Positions 24,516-35,800 of a stretch of 64,000 bases of DNA are shown here, in pieces; the first letter of the stretch is position 1; every line of letters begins with the position of its first letter. A model generated the notes under the pieces. The model saw only the letters and a program-made list of their open reading frames with translations, made no database searches and was not told the DNA's origin. This DNA comes from Phascolomyces articulosus (Eukaryota > Mucoromycota > Mucoromycetes > Mucorales > Lichtheimiaceae): assembly GCA_025677815.1 (NCBI GenBank), contig JAIXMP010000009.1, forward strand, positions 682,001 through 746,000, given 5' to 3'. The position numbers were made by a program, and so were the translations under genes.

Positions 24516-25441
24516 TTAACGGTATATAGGTGGTCTGTGATTTCTGTTTCGATGTAATCGTAATACGAGCCAATCAACAGCATCTCGAACACCCTCCCTA
24601 ATAATTATGATATAAATGAATCAATATCCTCTATTGTGTTAATCCAGTAAGTCCATTTTTTAAAGCCTTACCCTTTTAATGCACTGACAGGAAGTACTCG
24701 GGAATCACGTGCTCCAAGCTTTACAGCAATCTTATTAAACACTTCTTTAATTTCTTCTACACGTAATGCCCCATCAATATCTTGTTTATTGGCAAGCATA
24801 AGAATAGGTACACCTTCCACTTCTTCATTTGTAATCATTTTTTCTATATATGTATGTTCATTTTGATTGTTATAAAAACTAAATTTCTTGGAACTCTCTC
24901 TTTCATTAATCACACACACTGACACTTCACACGGTCTAGCACATACCAAAAGTATCTTTGCATTCTTCTAAACGTTTACTATCGGTGGAATCGACAACAA
25001 ATACAATGCCATGACATTCTGTATAATATCGTTCCCATATCGATTGAAGATCGCGTTGTCCACCTAAATCCCAAAAGTTGATGCGTGATGAATTGATGTC
25101 CACTCTACCAACTACTTATAAATTAGAAACAGCTATAATCCAATGTGGCATTTTTATTATTTATAATAAAAAACAAATACATTACTATTCAAACCAACCG
25201 TAGGTGCAATTTTTTCAGGTGTAAGACCAGCAACACCTAAAAAGATGGATTTTATGCGTTCTAACAATGTCTGTACAGAATATATTGTCAAGTATTAAAA
25301 AAAAGAAACTCACTCATGAAAAATAAAAAAAAAGGAGAGAGCGTTTACCGTTTTTCCAGCATTATCTAAACCAATAATAAGAACATAATATTCTTCTTTA
25401 CGAGTAAGGTGTTGATACAATCCACTGAGTAATGTATACAT
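24516..25441 (-). CDS. ARL3: Arf-related GTPase ARFRP1 (yeast Arl3)
   Basis: Arf-family GTPase acting at the trans-Golgi upstream of Arl1 and golgins. Exons (minus): 25441-25349, 25270-25186, 25111-24947, 24843-24672, 24597-24516 (198 aa; family about 200). G1 is GLDNAGKT (24-31), then VGLNIGRVDI, FWDLGGQRDLQSIWERYY, ECHGIVFVVDSTD, ANKQD and PVSALKGEGVRDAVDWLV; it ends HRPPIYR. It starts MYTLLSGLY, as in ARFRP1, with no myristoylatable Gly2. Arl3/ARFRP1 proteins are instead N-acetylated and recruited by Sys1, and the Met-Tyr start fits that. It is divergent from the Zn2Cys6 factor. Confidence 0.95.
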
Positions 25442-25936
25442 TAAAATGTTAAAAAAAGAGAACCAGTGGAAAAACTAAACCTTATGATTTCGGAATGGAC
25501 GGAAGTTTAAGGGAAATTTATTTATCCGCATTTGCATTTGAGTATTCTGCACATGAACATATAATTTATATCCCAACATAAATAACACACTATGACTCCT
25601 TGGACAACGCATCAAGAAGATGACTTATTTCAAAAAGGTAAAAGATAAAAAATGGTAACTAAAAGTAGTATCTTTTATACTATTGAATGAATAATAGAGT
25701 TTTATATACACCATTAAAATCATTTTCCTCTCTCGGTTTCATTTTCATTGACCAACATTTTGGATTGTGCCATTGGTTGTGACTCGTAAAAAGATGGTTC
25801 TTTGTGGACCATCTTTCTCCTCCCTCTTTTTCCGACATACTTTTTATAACTACACTTTTTATAGTAAAAAAATAAGTTGTCCTATTTTTTTTACACCTTC
25901 TTTTTTTTTTCTACTTCTTTTCTCGCCATTTTCTAA
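25442..25936. promoter_or_regulatory. Divergent promoter, ARFRP1 and Zn2Cys6 factor
   Basis: 495 bp between two divergent start codons, with T/C-rich tracts around 25820-25930. No specific site could be assigned. Confidence 0.5.
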
Positions 25937-28900
25937 ATGACGAATTCAACAGACGAGCCAACAAGTAAACGACAACGAGTGAGTCGAGCATGGTAAAGAT
26001 ATATTTGTTTATTGTTCACTCGAGGAAACCCTTTTTTCCGAGTTATTCCGTACCTAAGGGGGGAAAAATATAAAAAAAAGTGGGGTTGCCATAGTGAATT
26101 TGTTGGTTATTAGAATCATTCGAGGGCTGAGGGAAGAAAGAAAGCTATATGTTGTTGATGATGATGATGAATTTGACATAAACCAATTGATGATGTTTAT
26201 GAATGATACATTAGTGATTTATGCCGTCGAAAAAAGATTAAATGTGATGGAGCTGTACCTATTTGTGGTAACTGTCAAGCATTCAGTTTAGAATGTAGTT
26301 ATAAGGATACGACCAAAAAGGTGAGAGTACTTCTTTTTTGATATATTTATCCATCTCGCATCGTTATCGCCATTGTGGTTGAGAAAAAAAATAAAGTTTA
26401 AATTAACCGAAAACCTAATTCATTACAAATAAACATTTGAACAATTTAAAGCGAGGACCACCCAAAGGATATATTGAAGCAGTTGAAGCTCGACTTCGTA
26501 AATTGGAAGGATTATTACGAGATTTATCTGAAGACAACCCCGATCCAAAAGCCAAAGCTTTACTTGCTGAATTGAATCAACCCTTGGAAACAACCACGGG
26601 CCAAGTCATCAATACTCGACCTGTGCGTCGATCCAAACGAGATGGTCATGATGCTTCAAGTTCTCCACCACACGAATCTCCCATGTCATTATCACAAATT
26701 TGTTTCGCAGATGATGTGGGAAGCCCTCAACAATCACATCAGCGCCATTCCAACCACGAATCGAATAGCAATAACAACAACAATAATAAAAACGAATCGA
26801 CACCAAGCAGCCCTGATTCTGTAGGGGATAGTACTGGTCAATTATCTATGGATGAAAATGGCCAAGTACGCTATTTGGGTAAATCCTCGGGTTATCATTT
26901 ATTACAAAACAGCAGAGCCTATCAAAATGGTGCCTTTCATTTCACAGGCTGGGGACACAAGTTTCAATCCACTACGGGATCACCTCCTGCAGGTGGGAAA
27001 TCCAATTCCAAGTTGGATCCACTCGAGTTACCTCCCAAAGATTTATCCAGACATTTGATCAATTTGTATTTTGAGCATTTTTATCCTATCTTGCCCTTGT
27101 TTTACAAGAAACGTTTGACGTCGTCTTTGAATTCGCCCTTGGAACCTATTTCTCCTCTTTTATTGAATGCGATTTATGCTGTGGCTTCACGGGTCTCGCC
27201 GGATGTGAGGGTCAGAACGGATCCTGCTTCGCCAGATACAGCGGGCGATGTGTTTTTTGAACGGGCAAAAAGGCTTTTGGATGATTATTATGATGTGCCT
27301 CGGATATCGACGGTACAAGCTTTGTTGCTTTTGGCAACACATCAACATGGTACCATGAAATATGTTCGTGGTTGGCTTTATAGTGGCATGGTAAGAGTAA
27401 AAGAAGTATTTTTTTAATTCGAGATGGAGAGGAAAACTCATATTTTGATGATGAATTGGTTAGGCGTTCCGTATGGCACTCGATCTTGGATTACATCGTA
27501 ATTGTGATCATTGGAATATACCTCCTGATGAACGTGAACGACGAAAGCGAGTATTCTGGTGTTGTTTCGTGGTGGATCGATTGATCAGTGCAATTTACGG
27601 TCGTACAGCCACATTTGAAGAACGTGATTGCGATGTCCCTTTTCCTATCAATGATGATGAAGTGCCTACCACCTCTTCATCCACCACCACTTCTGGAGAC
27701 GATGATGCATCCAACGACATGTCAACACGACCGAAGATTGCCGAAACCTTTGTTCATCTTATCCAAATCACCGATATCCTCGGCCACGTGCTGCGCAACG
27801 TGTATTATGCAAAAGCCAGACATCATGCATCTCAACAACACTTGGAACATGTTCTCACGGGATTGAATCGAGAATTAACGAATTGGTATAATCGCTTACC
27901 TCCTGCATTACAATACAAGCCGCCCAACACAGAATCTGGCGAAACAGCCAAATGTCCTCCCTTGGCCATTGCACAAATTCATTTGTTTTATTACACAACC
28001 CTCATTTTACTTCATCGTCCTTTTATTCCAGGAAATTCATCACAATCGCCTTCCTCTTTACCCTCTTATAAGATTTGTATCTCGGCAGCACGATCGATTT
28101 TGGATATTGTCAATATCATGTTTAGCGAAAACAAGATTCGTTATGTGATCAATTACGCTGTCTATTGTTTGTTTACTGCAGGTATCATGTTTATCAAAAT
28201 GGCGTCGACGGATGAAGCGGATAAAGTGTTTGATGCCAAAATTTATATCAACAAGATCATGCGTGCTTTGGATGAAATTGATCGTACTTGGATGAATGCA
28301 GCTAGATGTTGTAATATTTTGGGTGAATTGGCCGGGTTACGTGATATTAATTTAGAATGTGATGATTATTCGCCACGTCCGAATAATCGTTTGTTGGCAC
28401 AACCTCCTCCATCCATTGCGGTCCCTAATTCACCACAGCCTCAACAACAAATGCCACCATCTCAACAACAACCAACAGAGAATCAAGCGAATTCTCAAGT
28501 ACCGGATAATCAGCACCATGTCAATATGATGAACAGCACTCATCGTAAACAAGCTACGACTGTGGATGCATTTGCTGCACCGGATGTGATTGCCAATGCA
28601 CAACAACAATTTGATCCTTTCCATACTGCATTTTGGGGTGTTCCTTCCTCATTGGATGTAGATGAATGGAATCATTATTTTGGATCACAAAGTACACTTT
28701 TAAATGTTCAAAACAGCAATAACAATACAGCAACAGCGGCAACAGGTGTAAACACTACAGGATCAGCATCTGCCACTGTCGCTGCTGTAGCCGCAGCAAC
28801 AGTCACTGGAGGAGGTGAAGCAGATCCTTCCTCCCTCTTATCACCTTCTTCAGCACAACCTTTAATTCCATCCCATGAGTTCTCCCCCATGCAACATTTA

Positions 28901-29158
28901 CGTGGACCTTATTCAGGTGAACCTGGCAACCATCATTTGTCATCGATACCCCAACACCATGAATTGCGTCTTCGTCAACAGCAACAACGTGGCAACTCAA
29001 GGAATTTAGTCAATAATAATAATGTGGATATTTTAAATGGTATTTCATTTCCAGTAGATTTACCTGAATCACCTGCCAGTAGTGTTTTGTTAGGATTATT
29101 AGCAAATACAGCTACATCCGCTCGAGATCAGCAACAGCAACAAGATCGATCCTCATAA
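25937..29158 (+). CDS. Zn2Cys6 transcription factor with fungal-specific TF domain
   Basis: Nuclear DNA-binding regulator. Exons: 25937-25992, 26215-26320, 26452-27390, 27464-29158 (931 aa). The binuclear zinc cluster is Cys19-x2-Cys22-x6-Cys29-x6-Cys36-x2-Cys39-x6-Cys46, split by intron 1 inside the codon for Cys19. The linker RGPPKGYIEAVEARLRKLE forms a short coiled coil for dimerisation. The fungal_trans domain runs from about residue 250 to 600: HLINLYFEHFYPILPLF, GMAFRMALDLGLHRN, RRKRVFWCCFVVDRLIS. The C-terminal 300 residues are Gln/Asn/Ala/Thr-rich, as in activation regions. It resembles xylanolytic activator (XlnR/Xlr1-type) annotations, but the target genes cannot be told from sequence. 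Confidence 0.92.
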
Positions 29159-29386
29159 ATAATAGTAATATAACTAATAATCTATCTACATTTTTTATAC
29201 ACACACACATGCATTTTTTTATATACACAATTATCAAGGAAAATTTATAAACACACCTCTACTACCCTTTCAAGACTCAGCATTCTATACTTTTGTACCA
29301 TTTTACATTTTTATTTTTCTTTCTTTTTCTATCTACCAAATTAAAAAAATATTTCTATATGCTTCATTAATTTCATTCTTGGATCC

Positions 29387-30034
29387 ATGGAGAATGATCA
29401 TTCTGTAAGAAAAACAACCCATTATTCTCGTCCTATTGAGTTTGTACGAGGCACAGCTGGCCAAAAAACACTTTCTACTACTACACCACTGAGATCGACT
29501 GGTGATCAAGTAGCCGATCTGTATAAATCCATTATTAGCGAGAAAGATACAATGAAGAATATCAAAGAAACCAATGACGATGACAATGAAAAAGAAGAAA
29601 AACTTTGGTGTCCTGATTGTCAACTCAAAGTGCCCGCATCAACTTTAGAACAGCATTTAAGAGGCATTGCGCATCGTATGAGTAGTCATAACGATACCAC
29701 CACCACGACTGATTTTTTAGCCCTGAATGGTAGTAATGTGGGTTTCCAATTATTAAAATCACTGGGTTGGGAATACGAAAAAGGATTAGGCCCAGAGGGC
29801 CAAGGGAGAAGACATCCCATAGCAACGGCATTAAAACAAGATACACATGGATTGGGACATAAAAACACAGCAAAGAAAAGAATCACGCATACAGCAAAAG
29901 AAATTGAAGAACAACATCGGCAAAAGAAACCCATCTCTACAACTCCTCCAAAACCTACGGGTAAAGTGATGGCTCGACAAGAAAGAAGAGAGACTAGAAA
30001 AAGAATGAATATGTTACATTATTTGAATAATTAA
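29387..30034 (+). CDS. Zinc-finger and G-patch domain protein (GPANK1-like)
   Basis: Single-exon gene, 215 aa. A C2H2-like finger is at about residues 75-96 (WCPDCQL...LEQHLRGIAH). A G-patch domain follows (about residues 118-165), with GFQLLKSLGWEYEKGLGPEGQGRRHPI and HGLGHK. The C-terminus is basic (QERRETRKRMN). G-patch proteins usually bind RNA or stimulate DEAH helicases. The order finger then G-patch, and the motif LGWxxxxGLGPxGQGRxxPI, resemble GPANK1, but no ankyrin repeats are present. Converges on LAMTOR2 across 124 bp. Confidence 0.85.
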   Translation: MENDHSVRKTTHYSRPIEFVRGTAGQKTLSTTTPLRSTGDQVADLYKSIISEKDTMKNIKETNDDDNEKEEKLWCPDCQLKVPASTLEQHLRGIAHRMSSHNDTTTTTDFLALNGSNVGFQLLKSLGWEYEKGLGPEGQGRRHPIATALKQDTHGLGHKNTAKKRITHTAKEIEEQHRQKKPISTTPPKPTGKVMARQERRETRKRMNMLHYLNN

Positions 30035-30158
30035 TAAAAATAAATTAGATAAGGCCATTTTTTTTTTATAAAATTGATATAGAGTATATATGTTTATTAT
30101 TGGGATTAAGTATGTACATAAAATGGCTTCTGGTTATTTTTTTAATACATTTTGTTTT

Positions 30159-30852
30159 TTACATTGCATACGATTGGTAAGAAGCTGCTCGACTCAAGGG
30201 TTCTTCTAAATGACGTGCTATCGCTTCAGCCTAAAGCATGAATATATATTATAATAAGTCAAATAGGGATCAACTAACTATTCATGCATTCCTTTATCCA
30301 GTCTCTTTTTTTACCTTTGCTCTGAGAATACCAAGTTCTACTGTACTATCACCAACAAGACAAAGTAACATGGAACTTATAGCTGTCACAAACACAATCC
30401 CTTCCTATGTATATATCAGATCAAAAATAACGATTGTTTAGAATCACTCTTTTTTTTCCTCCTGTTTTGTTTCTAGTTTCTTATGGCAGTTATAATAAAG
30501 TATTCCTTTATTTTTACCTCACAATCAAGAATGAGGAATCGTAAACCTGCTGTTGGATCGCCTCGTAAAAAACTATCAGAAGCACAATGTTGTTTATAAG
30601 AACTCCAAACATTAGCAGCAATAGCTGCATAAGTTTTAGGGGAACGCCCATTATCAGCAGCATAGGCCAATAATGACCCTTCGTTTGTCATGAGTCTTTT
30701 ATATAAAAAATATAAAGGTCAGTAAAAATTGCCATTCTAAAAGAAAAAGATCGTGTGTATATAAGAATAAAACTATCATCTTACAAAGATGCTTTTAAAC
30801 CATTGTCTGCTGATTGTTGTAAAACTTGAGAAATAACTTTGGGTTTAAGCAT
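30159..30852 (-). CDS. LAMTOR2: Ragulator subunit LAMTOR2 (p14, roadblock fold)
   Basis: Roadblock/LC7 protein that pairs with LAMTOR3 in Ragulator on late endosomes or vacuoles. Exons (minus): 30852-30785, 30695-30518, 30404-30315, 30230-30159 (135 aa; animal p14 is about 125). It aligns along its whole length with p14: MLKPKVISQVLQQ, LLMTNEGSLLAY, IAANVWSSY, LRFLILDCEEG, SSMLLCLVGDSTVELGILRAKAEA, and a HLEEPL ending. An in-frame upstream extension to 31080 lacks similarity, so the ATG at 30852 is preferred. In budding yeast the equivalent EGO subunit is highly diverged, so this is an animal-like form. Confidence 0.95.
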
Positions 30853-31250
30853 ATGGGTAAAAGGTATATAACGCGTTAAGGCTGGGAGAAAATGAAAAAA
30901 AAGGTAGAAAATATAAGAGTGAGTAAAAGAGCGGCATATGTTACCGAGTCTGTTAGTGAGTTTTTTCCTCTCTCTATTCCTCTGTCCAATTTGGTCACTT
31001 ACAGTTTGTTTGAGAAAGAGAAAATGTAGAATGGAATGGGTTGGGTGACTTGTGCTTTTTTTTAAGGTTTTATTTTCCATTTTATTCTTATCTACTTATT
31101 TAAGCTTTTTGATCCTTTTTTTTTTTGGCATACTTCCTTCTCTATGCTTATGGCTGTGATAAAATAAGAATAGTATGTTCTGAGATACAGTCGCGGTGTT
31201 TTTTTTTGCTTGTCAAGGTTATACAACAAATTTACCCTTGTCACTTGTTC
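30853..31250. promoter_or_regulatory. Divergent promoter, LAMTOR2 and cytidylate kinase
   Basis: 398 bp between divergent start codons. T-rich tracts occur near 31115-31130 and 31200. No specific site assigned. Confidence 0.45.
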
Positions 31251-32135
31251 ATGTCACGATTATTTCGAATTGCCATTGATGGTCCAGCCGCTTCAGGCAA
31301 AAGTATGTTTATATTTTCTTTGTTAAACATATCGCCAAAAAGCAGAACGAATTCTAAATCCAAGTGTTATATTTAATATACATTAGGCACCACGGCCAAA
31401 TTACTGGCTAAGAAACTCGGCTTTGGTTATATTGATTCCGGTGCCATGTATCGAGCTGTAAGCTTCATTCCTATTCGAGCAGTGTATATTGAACCTAAGT
31501 AGACAACTCATACACACAAATATGTTCATATCTAGGTAACATTAAAATGTCTCGAAAAAGGAGTCCAAGTCACTGATACACAAAGAGTAGAAGAAATAGT
31601 ACATCATACCAACATTCGATTTCCGTCGTTAGGTCATGTAGAATTGGATGGACACGATGTAAGCACTGCCATTCGTACCTCCCGTATTGTACAAAACATC
31701 AATCCTATTGCATCCAATCCAGGTGTACGTGCCACATTAGCAGATCAACAACGATCCCTTGCTCGAGCCCAAGATCCAGCATGGCCAGGTTTTACTATGG
31801 CCTCCACACAAGAAAAAATTGGTGGTGTGGTGATGGATGGCCGAGATATTGGTACAGTGATTTTACCTGATGCTGAACTCAAAGTCTATATTGTGGCAGA
31901 TGCACGTGTTCGTGCTCAACGTCGATTCGATGAATTGAAAAGAAAAAATGCATTAGCGCAAGGAGAAACAGTCGAAGCCATTGCTCAAGATTTGGAATCT
32001 CGGGATAAAGCTGATCGAACGAGAAAAGCTTCTCCTTTAAAAAAAGCAGAGGATGCAGTAGAATTGGATACAAGTCATAAAACCATTGATGAACAAGTGG
32101 AAGCAATAGAAAAAATGGTATATGATCGTTTGTAA
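31251..32135 (+). CDS. cmk: Cytidylate kinase, bacterial Cmk type, with two introns
   Basis: Phosphorylates CMP/dCMP. Exons: 31251-31302, 31387-31457, 31536-32135 (240 aa). The P-loop is IDGPAASGKST (Ser18 and Thr19 follow the Lys), then GFGYIDSGAMYRA, the CMP-binding insert region HVELDGHDVSTAIRT, QRSLARA, VMDGRDIGTVILPDAELK and RDKADRTRKASPLKKAEDAV. These are motifs of bacterial Cmk (PF02224), not of the eukaryotic Ura6/UMP-CMP kinase fold. Both introns are regular GT-AG introns and codon use matches the neighbours, so this is a resident fungal gene and not contamination. No strong mitochondrial presequence is seen. Converges with TMED2 across 125 bp. Confidence 0.93.
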
Positions 32136-32260
32136 AAAAAAATAATTGTATGTATGTTGTATCATAGAATAATAATAATAATAATATTGAATTTTTATCT
32201 TGTTTTTGTGAGTGGGAGTGAATCGGTTTTTATACAAGTGAAGAGTCCTTTTTTTTTGGT

Positions 32261-32668
32261 TTATACAACACGCTTGACTTCAAAGAAACGCTTCAAGTAA
32301 ACGACTTGCCAAAAACAAACGGCAGCTAACAATACCAATTGTCCCAAAGACCACCATTTTACACGAGCATTGGTGCTTTCAGCAGCTATAATAGAAAAAA
32401 GTTTACATCCATAAGTTTTCTATTGCTAGTTCCTCATCTTCTCTGGTATTCTCGGAATATCAAACCCAGTAACAAAAAAAAAAAAACTTACTGTCACGAT
32501 GTTGTCGTTCACGAACAACTATATATTCTTGTTCAGCCTTAATAGCAAAGATGCTATCAGCCAATTCACGGATTTCACGTTCAATAGGATCGATATCAGC
32601 TAAAAAAATTATATCATATGCATTAATGACCAATACATTTTCTTTCTTTTATACCCAATCCTCCATGT

Positions 32669-32699
<31 letters not shown>

Positions 32700-33308
32700 T
32701 TTAGCGGTATTTTCGATCTTTTGCATGTCATGAACGTTAAAGCTGACAGACTTGGCAGTAACGGAGGACATTTGGTTACCAAAGCAATAAGTATGTTTTC
32801 CTGCAATAGCGGCTTCAATTACGTGTGTGCCAGTCGATTCACGTGCGCTACTCTTGATTAGACGTCCTTGAGGATCCGAGATCTTTTCATTTTCATATGA
32901 GTTAGTTAGTCTCTCTCCCTCTCTTTTTATTCCATATGTTCTCTCTCTCTCTCTCTTTTTATTGATGCTATTGTTGTTGTAATAGGATAGGTTGTTATTT
33001 ACCAAAAAGTCAATATCGAGATTACCACCTTCGCCAACCTATTACCCCCATCCCAAAAAAATAAATAAATTAATAAATATATACATACAATGAATGGGTT
33101 CCATGAATACAAAATTAAGCTTTAGTATTATAACAATACTATGATTAGTGTATGTGGGTTGTACCTGGAAAGTAACAGTCATCTTGTCACCAATGGCAAG
33201 ATCTTCGTAAAAGCAATGTTGACCATGAGCTGGAATGTCAATGCTAATGGCGACCACTGTTTTCAATAAACAAAAGACGACGGCGATGACCAGTAACAAT
33301 GATTTCAT
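32261..33308 (-). CDS. EMP24: p24 family cargo receptor, beta subfamily (TMED2/Emp24)
   Basis: Type I membrane protein of COPII/COPI vesicles cycling between ER and Golgi. Exons (minus): 33308-33165, 33038-33003, 32882-32699, 32599-32492, 32385-32261 (198 aa). The signal peptide is MKSLLLVIAVVFCLLKTVVA. The GOLD domain has the paired cysteines in HGQHCFYED and HTYCFGNQMS, with VSFNVHD. The coiled coil is IEREIRELADSIFAIKAEQ, and WWSLGQLVLLAAVCFWQVVYL is membrane-spanning. The tail KRFFEVKRVV matches TMED2 (FFEVRRVV), including the FF export signal. Divergent from MPP alpha. Confidence 0.96.
32668..32695. repeat. (TA)n microsatellite in TMED2 intron 3
   Basis: About 13 TA units next to the GTAAAT donor of the TMED2 gene (minus strand), the kind of tract that varies in length between strains. 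Confidence 0.7.
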
Positions 33309-33520
33309 TTTTATTTTATATGTAGAAAAAAAGATGGTGAAAAGAAAAAGAATAAAAGCGCGTTGGCTTGTTCCAGGTTATCACTGGCGAATCGGCAGCG
33401 GACATGCAATTAGGCTCGCCATGGTAGTATTGTTGGTATTTGAGACAACATATTGCTCTTGGTTGTGCCGAATTTCTTTTTTCTCTATTTTTCCCACTCA
33501 AACAAAAAAAAATATTTAAT

Positions 33521-35443
33521 ATGGCTTCACGACTTTTTCAAAGAGGCAATTTATTGAAGCCCATTCTTCGACAACAACAAAATAATATTCGAAACAATAT
33601 TTTAAAACGCGGTGAAGCAACTCTTAACAAACCAGAAAATGAGGTTAGACATACTCCATGGACACAATAGAAAATGACATTACACACGTACTCTCTTCTC
33701 CTCTAGAACCACTTATACCACAACAACCTATATTATTCATGATTTACAACTCTGGAGAGTGTAGAATAATATTATTAAAAAATTGGTTATAATTATAAAT
33801 TATTTATAGTTTCCCACTATTGTCCAAGAATACTCAAAGTCGTCGCCTGGTCTTTGTAAAGTAACCACATTACCTAATGGTATTCGTGTCGCTTCCGAAA
33901 GTACACCAGGTCACTTTGGTGCTGTTGGTGTTTATGTTGATGCAGGTAGTCGTTATGAAACTGACAAGTACCGAGGTGTTAGCCATATTTTAGATCGTTT
34001 GGCATTCAAGGTAAAAAGAGAAAAAGCAGTTTATATAATGAAAAAGAGATATATATTTAATATATATATATATATATGCATAACGCTCCATAATAGAGTA
34101 CTACCAACCGCAGTGCCGATCAAGTCGTAGAAGAATTAGAATCGTTGGGTGGTAATATCATGTGTTCTTCCTCGCGTGAATGTATAATGTATCAATCGGC
34201 CATTTTCTCTCAAGATCTCGAACGCGTCGTGTCACTTTTCTCTGACGTTGTATTGAATCCTACCATTACACCTGACGAAGTAGACGAACAACGCATGACA
34301 GCAATGTACGAAATTGAAGAAATTTGGTCCAAACCCGAAATGATCTTGCCCGAGATTATGCATACGGTAGCCTACCAAGGCAATACCTTGGGTAATCCGC
34401 TTTTGTGTCCTCCTGAAAATTTGGAAACTATGTCCTCGGATTTGATCAAGGGTTATATGAAAGATTGGTATCGACCAGAACGTATGGTCATCGCTGCTTG
34501 TGGTACGGAACATGATCAAGTGGTGCAATTGGCCAACAAGTATTTTGGCCATTTGCCTAAATCCAATGAACCTGTATTGGATTCGGTGGAAACACATGCT
34601 GAAGCTTTACGTCGTCAGCAAGCACAAGGTGTCTCTGCTACGAAATCTGAAAAGTCATCGATTGTCAAATCCTTGTTTTCATCCAAGCAACAACAAAAGC
34701 AACCTAGTAACATTTATGATATTGCTACGCAACCCGCTCATTATACTGGTGGTAATAGCTTTTTGGATGTTGGATTAGAAGCTGCTCCTTTGACACATGT
34801 TTATGTTGCCTTCGAAGGTCTGTCCATCAATGATCCTGATATTTATGGATTAGCCACTCTTCAAATCTTATTGGGTGGTGGTGGTTCCTTCTCTGCTGGT
34901 GGTCCTGGTAAAGGCATGTACTCGCGTCTTTTTACCAATGTATTGAACCAACATTATTGGGTAGAATCATGTCAAGCTTTCAATCATTGTTATACCGATT
35001 CGGGTCTTTTTGGTATTGCTGGTTCATGTCGACCCGAATATGCTAATGCCTTACTTGAAGTGATTTGTCGCGAATTGGATTTAGTCTCTCGTAGTGATGT
35101 CATTGAACATTTTGCTGTCAATGAAGTGGAATTGAATCGTGCCAAGAATCAACTCAAGTCTTCATTATTGATGAATTTGGAAAGCCGTATGGTACAATTG
35201 GAAGATTTGGGACGACAAGTCCAAGTCCATGGTAAAAAGACTGGTATTGATGAAATGCTGGATCATATTGATCGTGTCAATGTTTCAGAATTGCAACGCG
35301 TTGCTTCGCGTATTGTTCGCGGTGCTGTCAAGGTCACCAGTGGTGGATCTGGTAAGGCAACCGTTGTTATTCAAGGTCATCTTCGTGGTTTGGCTGATGT
35401 CGACAAAGTGATTAACAAGTATGGATTGGGGGCAGGACAATAG
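33521..35443 (+). CDS. MAS2: Mitochondrial processing peptidase alpha subunit
   Basis: Non-catalytic, substrate-binding subunit of MPP in the matrix, which removes presequences. Exons: 33521-33643, 33810-34010, 34097-35443 (556 aa). It has a basic presequence (MASRLFQRGNLLKPILRQ). The M16 domain begins TTLPNGIRVASE. The usual zinc site HxxEH is replaced by HILDR (100-104), as expected for the alpha subunit. The glycine-rich loop GGGGSFSAGGPGKGMYSRLF lies at 368-387. An insert rich in Lys, Ser and Gln (about 280-320) separates the two halves. Confidence 0.97.
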
Positions 35444-35800
35444 AATATTGTTATTAGTACCCAAAAATGATATTTTCATATACACACACCCATGCACACT
35501 ACTTTTTCATATACACCTTTATTACTTTACAAACACACAGTTAAATATTACATTTACTATTTTTTGTACATATATTCACCCCACATCCATTCAATCAATC
35601 AGTAACAAAAAAATTAGACACTGGTATTTTCTTCAAACTATAGTTTGTTCCTGAAAAATCGCCATGCCAACCCAACATGGAAAAAAAATATATGCTTTCA
35701 AAATTAAATCAGCGACAAAAAATTGGTTACATCGACAAGCTGATTCAAAAAAGCAGCACGAATTGAATCTTCTTTCTAAAGAAAACCTCCCTATAAAAAA
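35444..35800. other. Intergenic, MPP alpha to HDAC
   Basis: 357 bp of AT-rich sequence holding the MPP alpha 3' UTR and the HDAC promoter. No gene recognised. Confidence 0.6.

Noticed and set aside
30853..31080. In-frame N-terminal extension of LAMTOR2
   Set aside because: The extra residues are not related to the family; MLKPK matches the usual p14 start.
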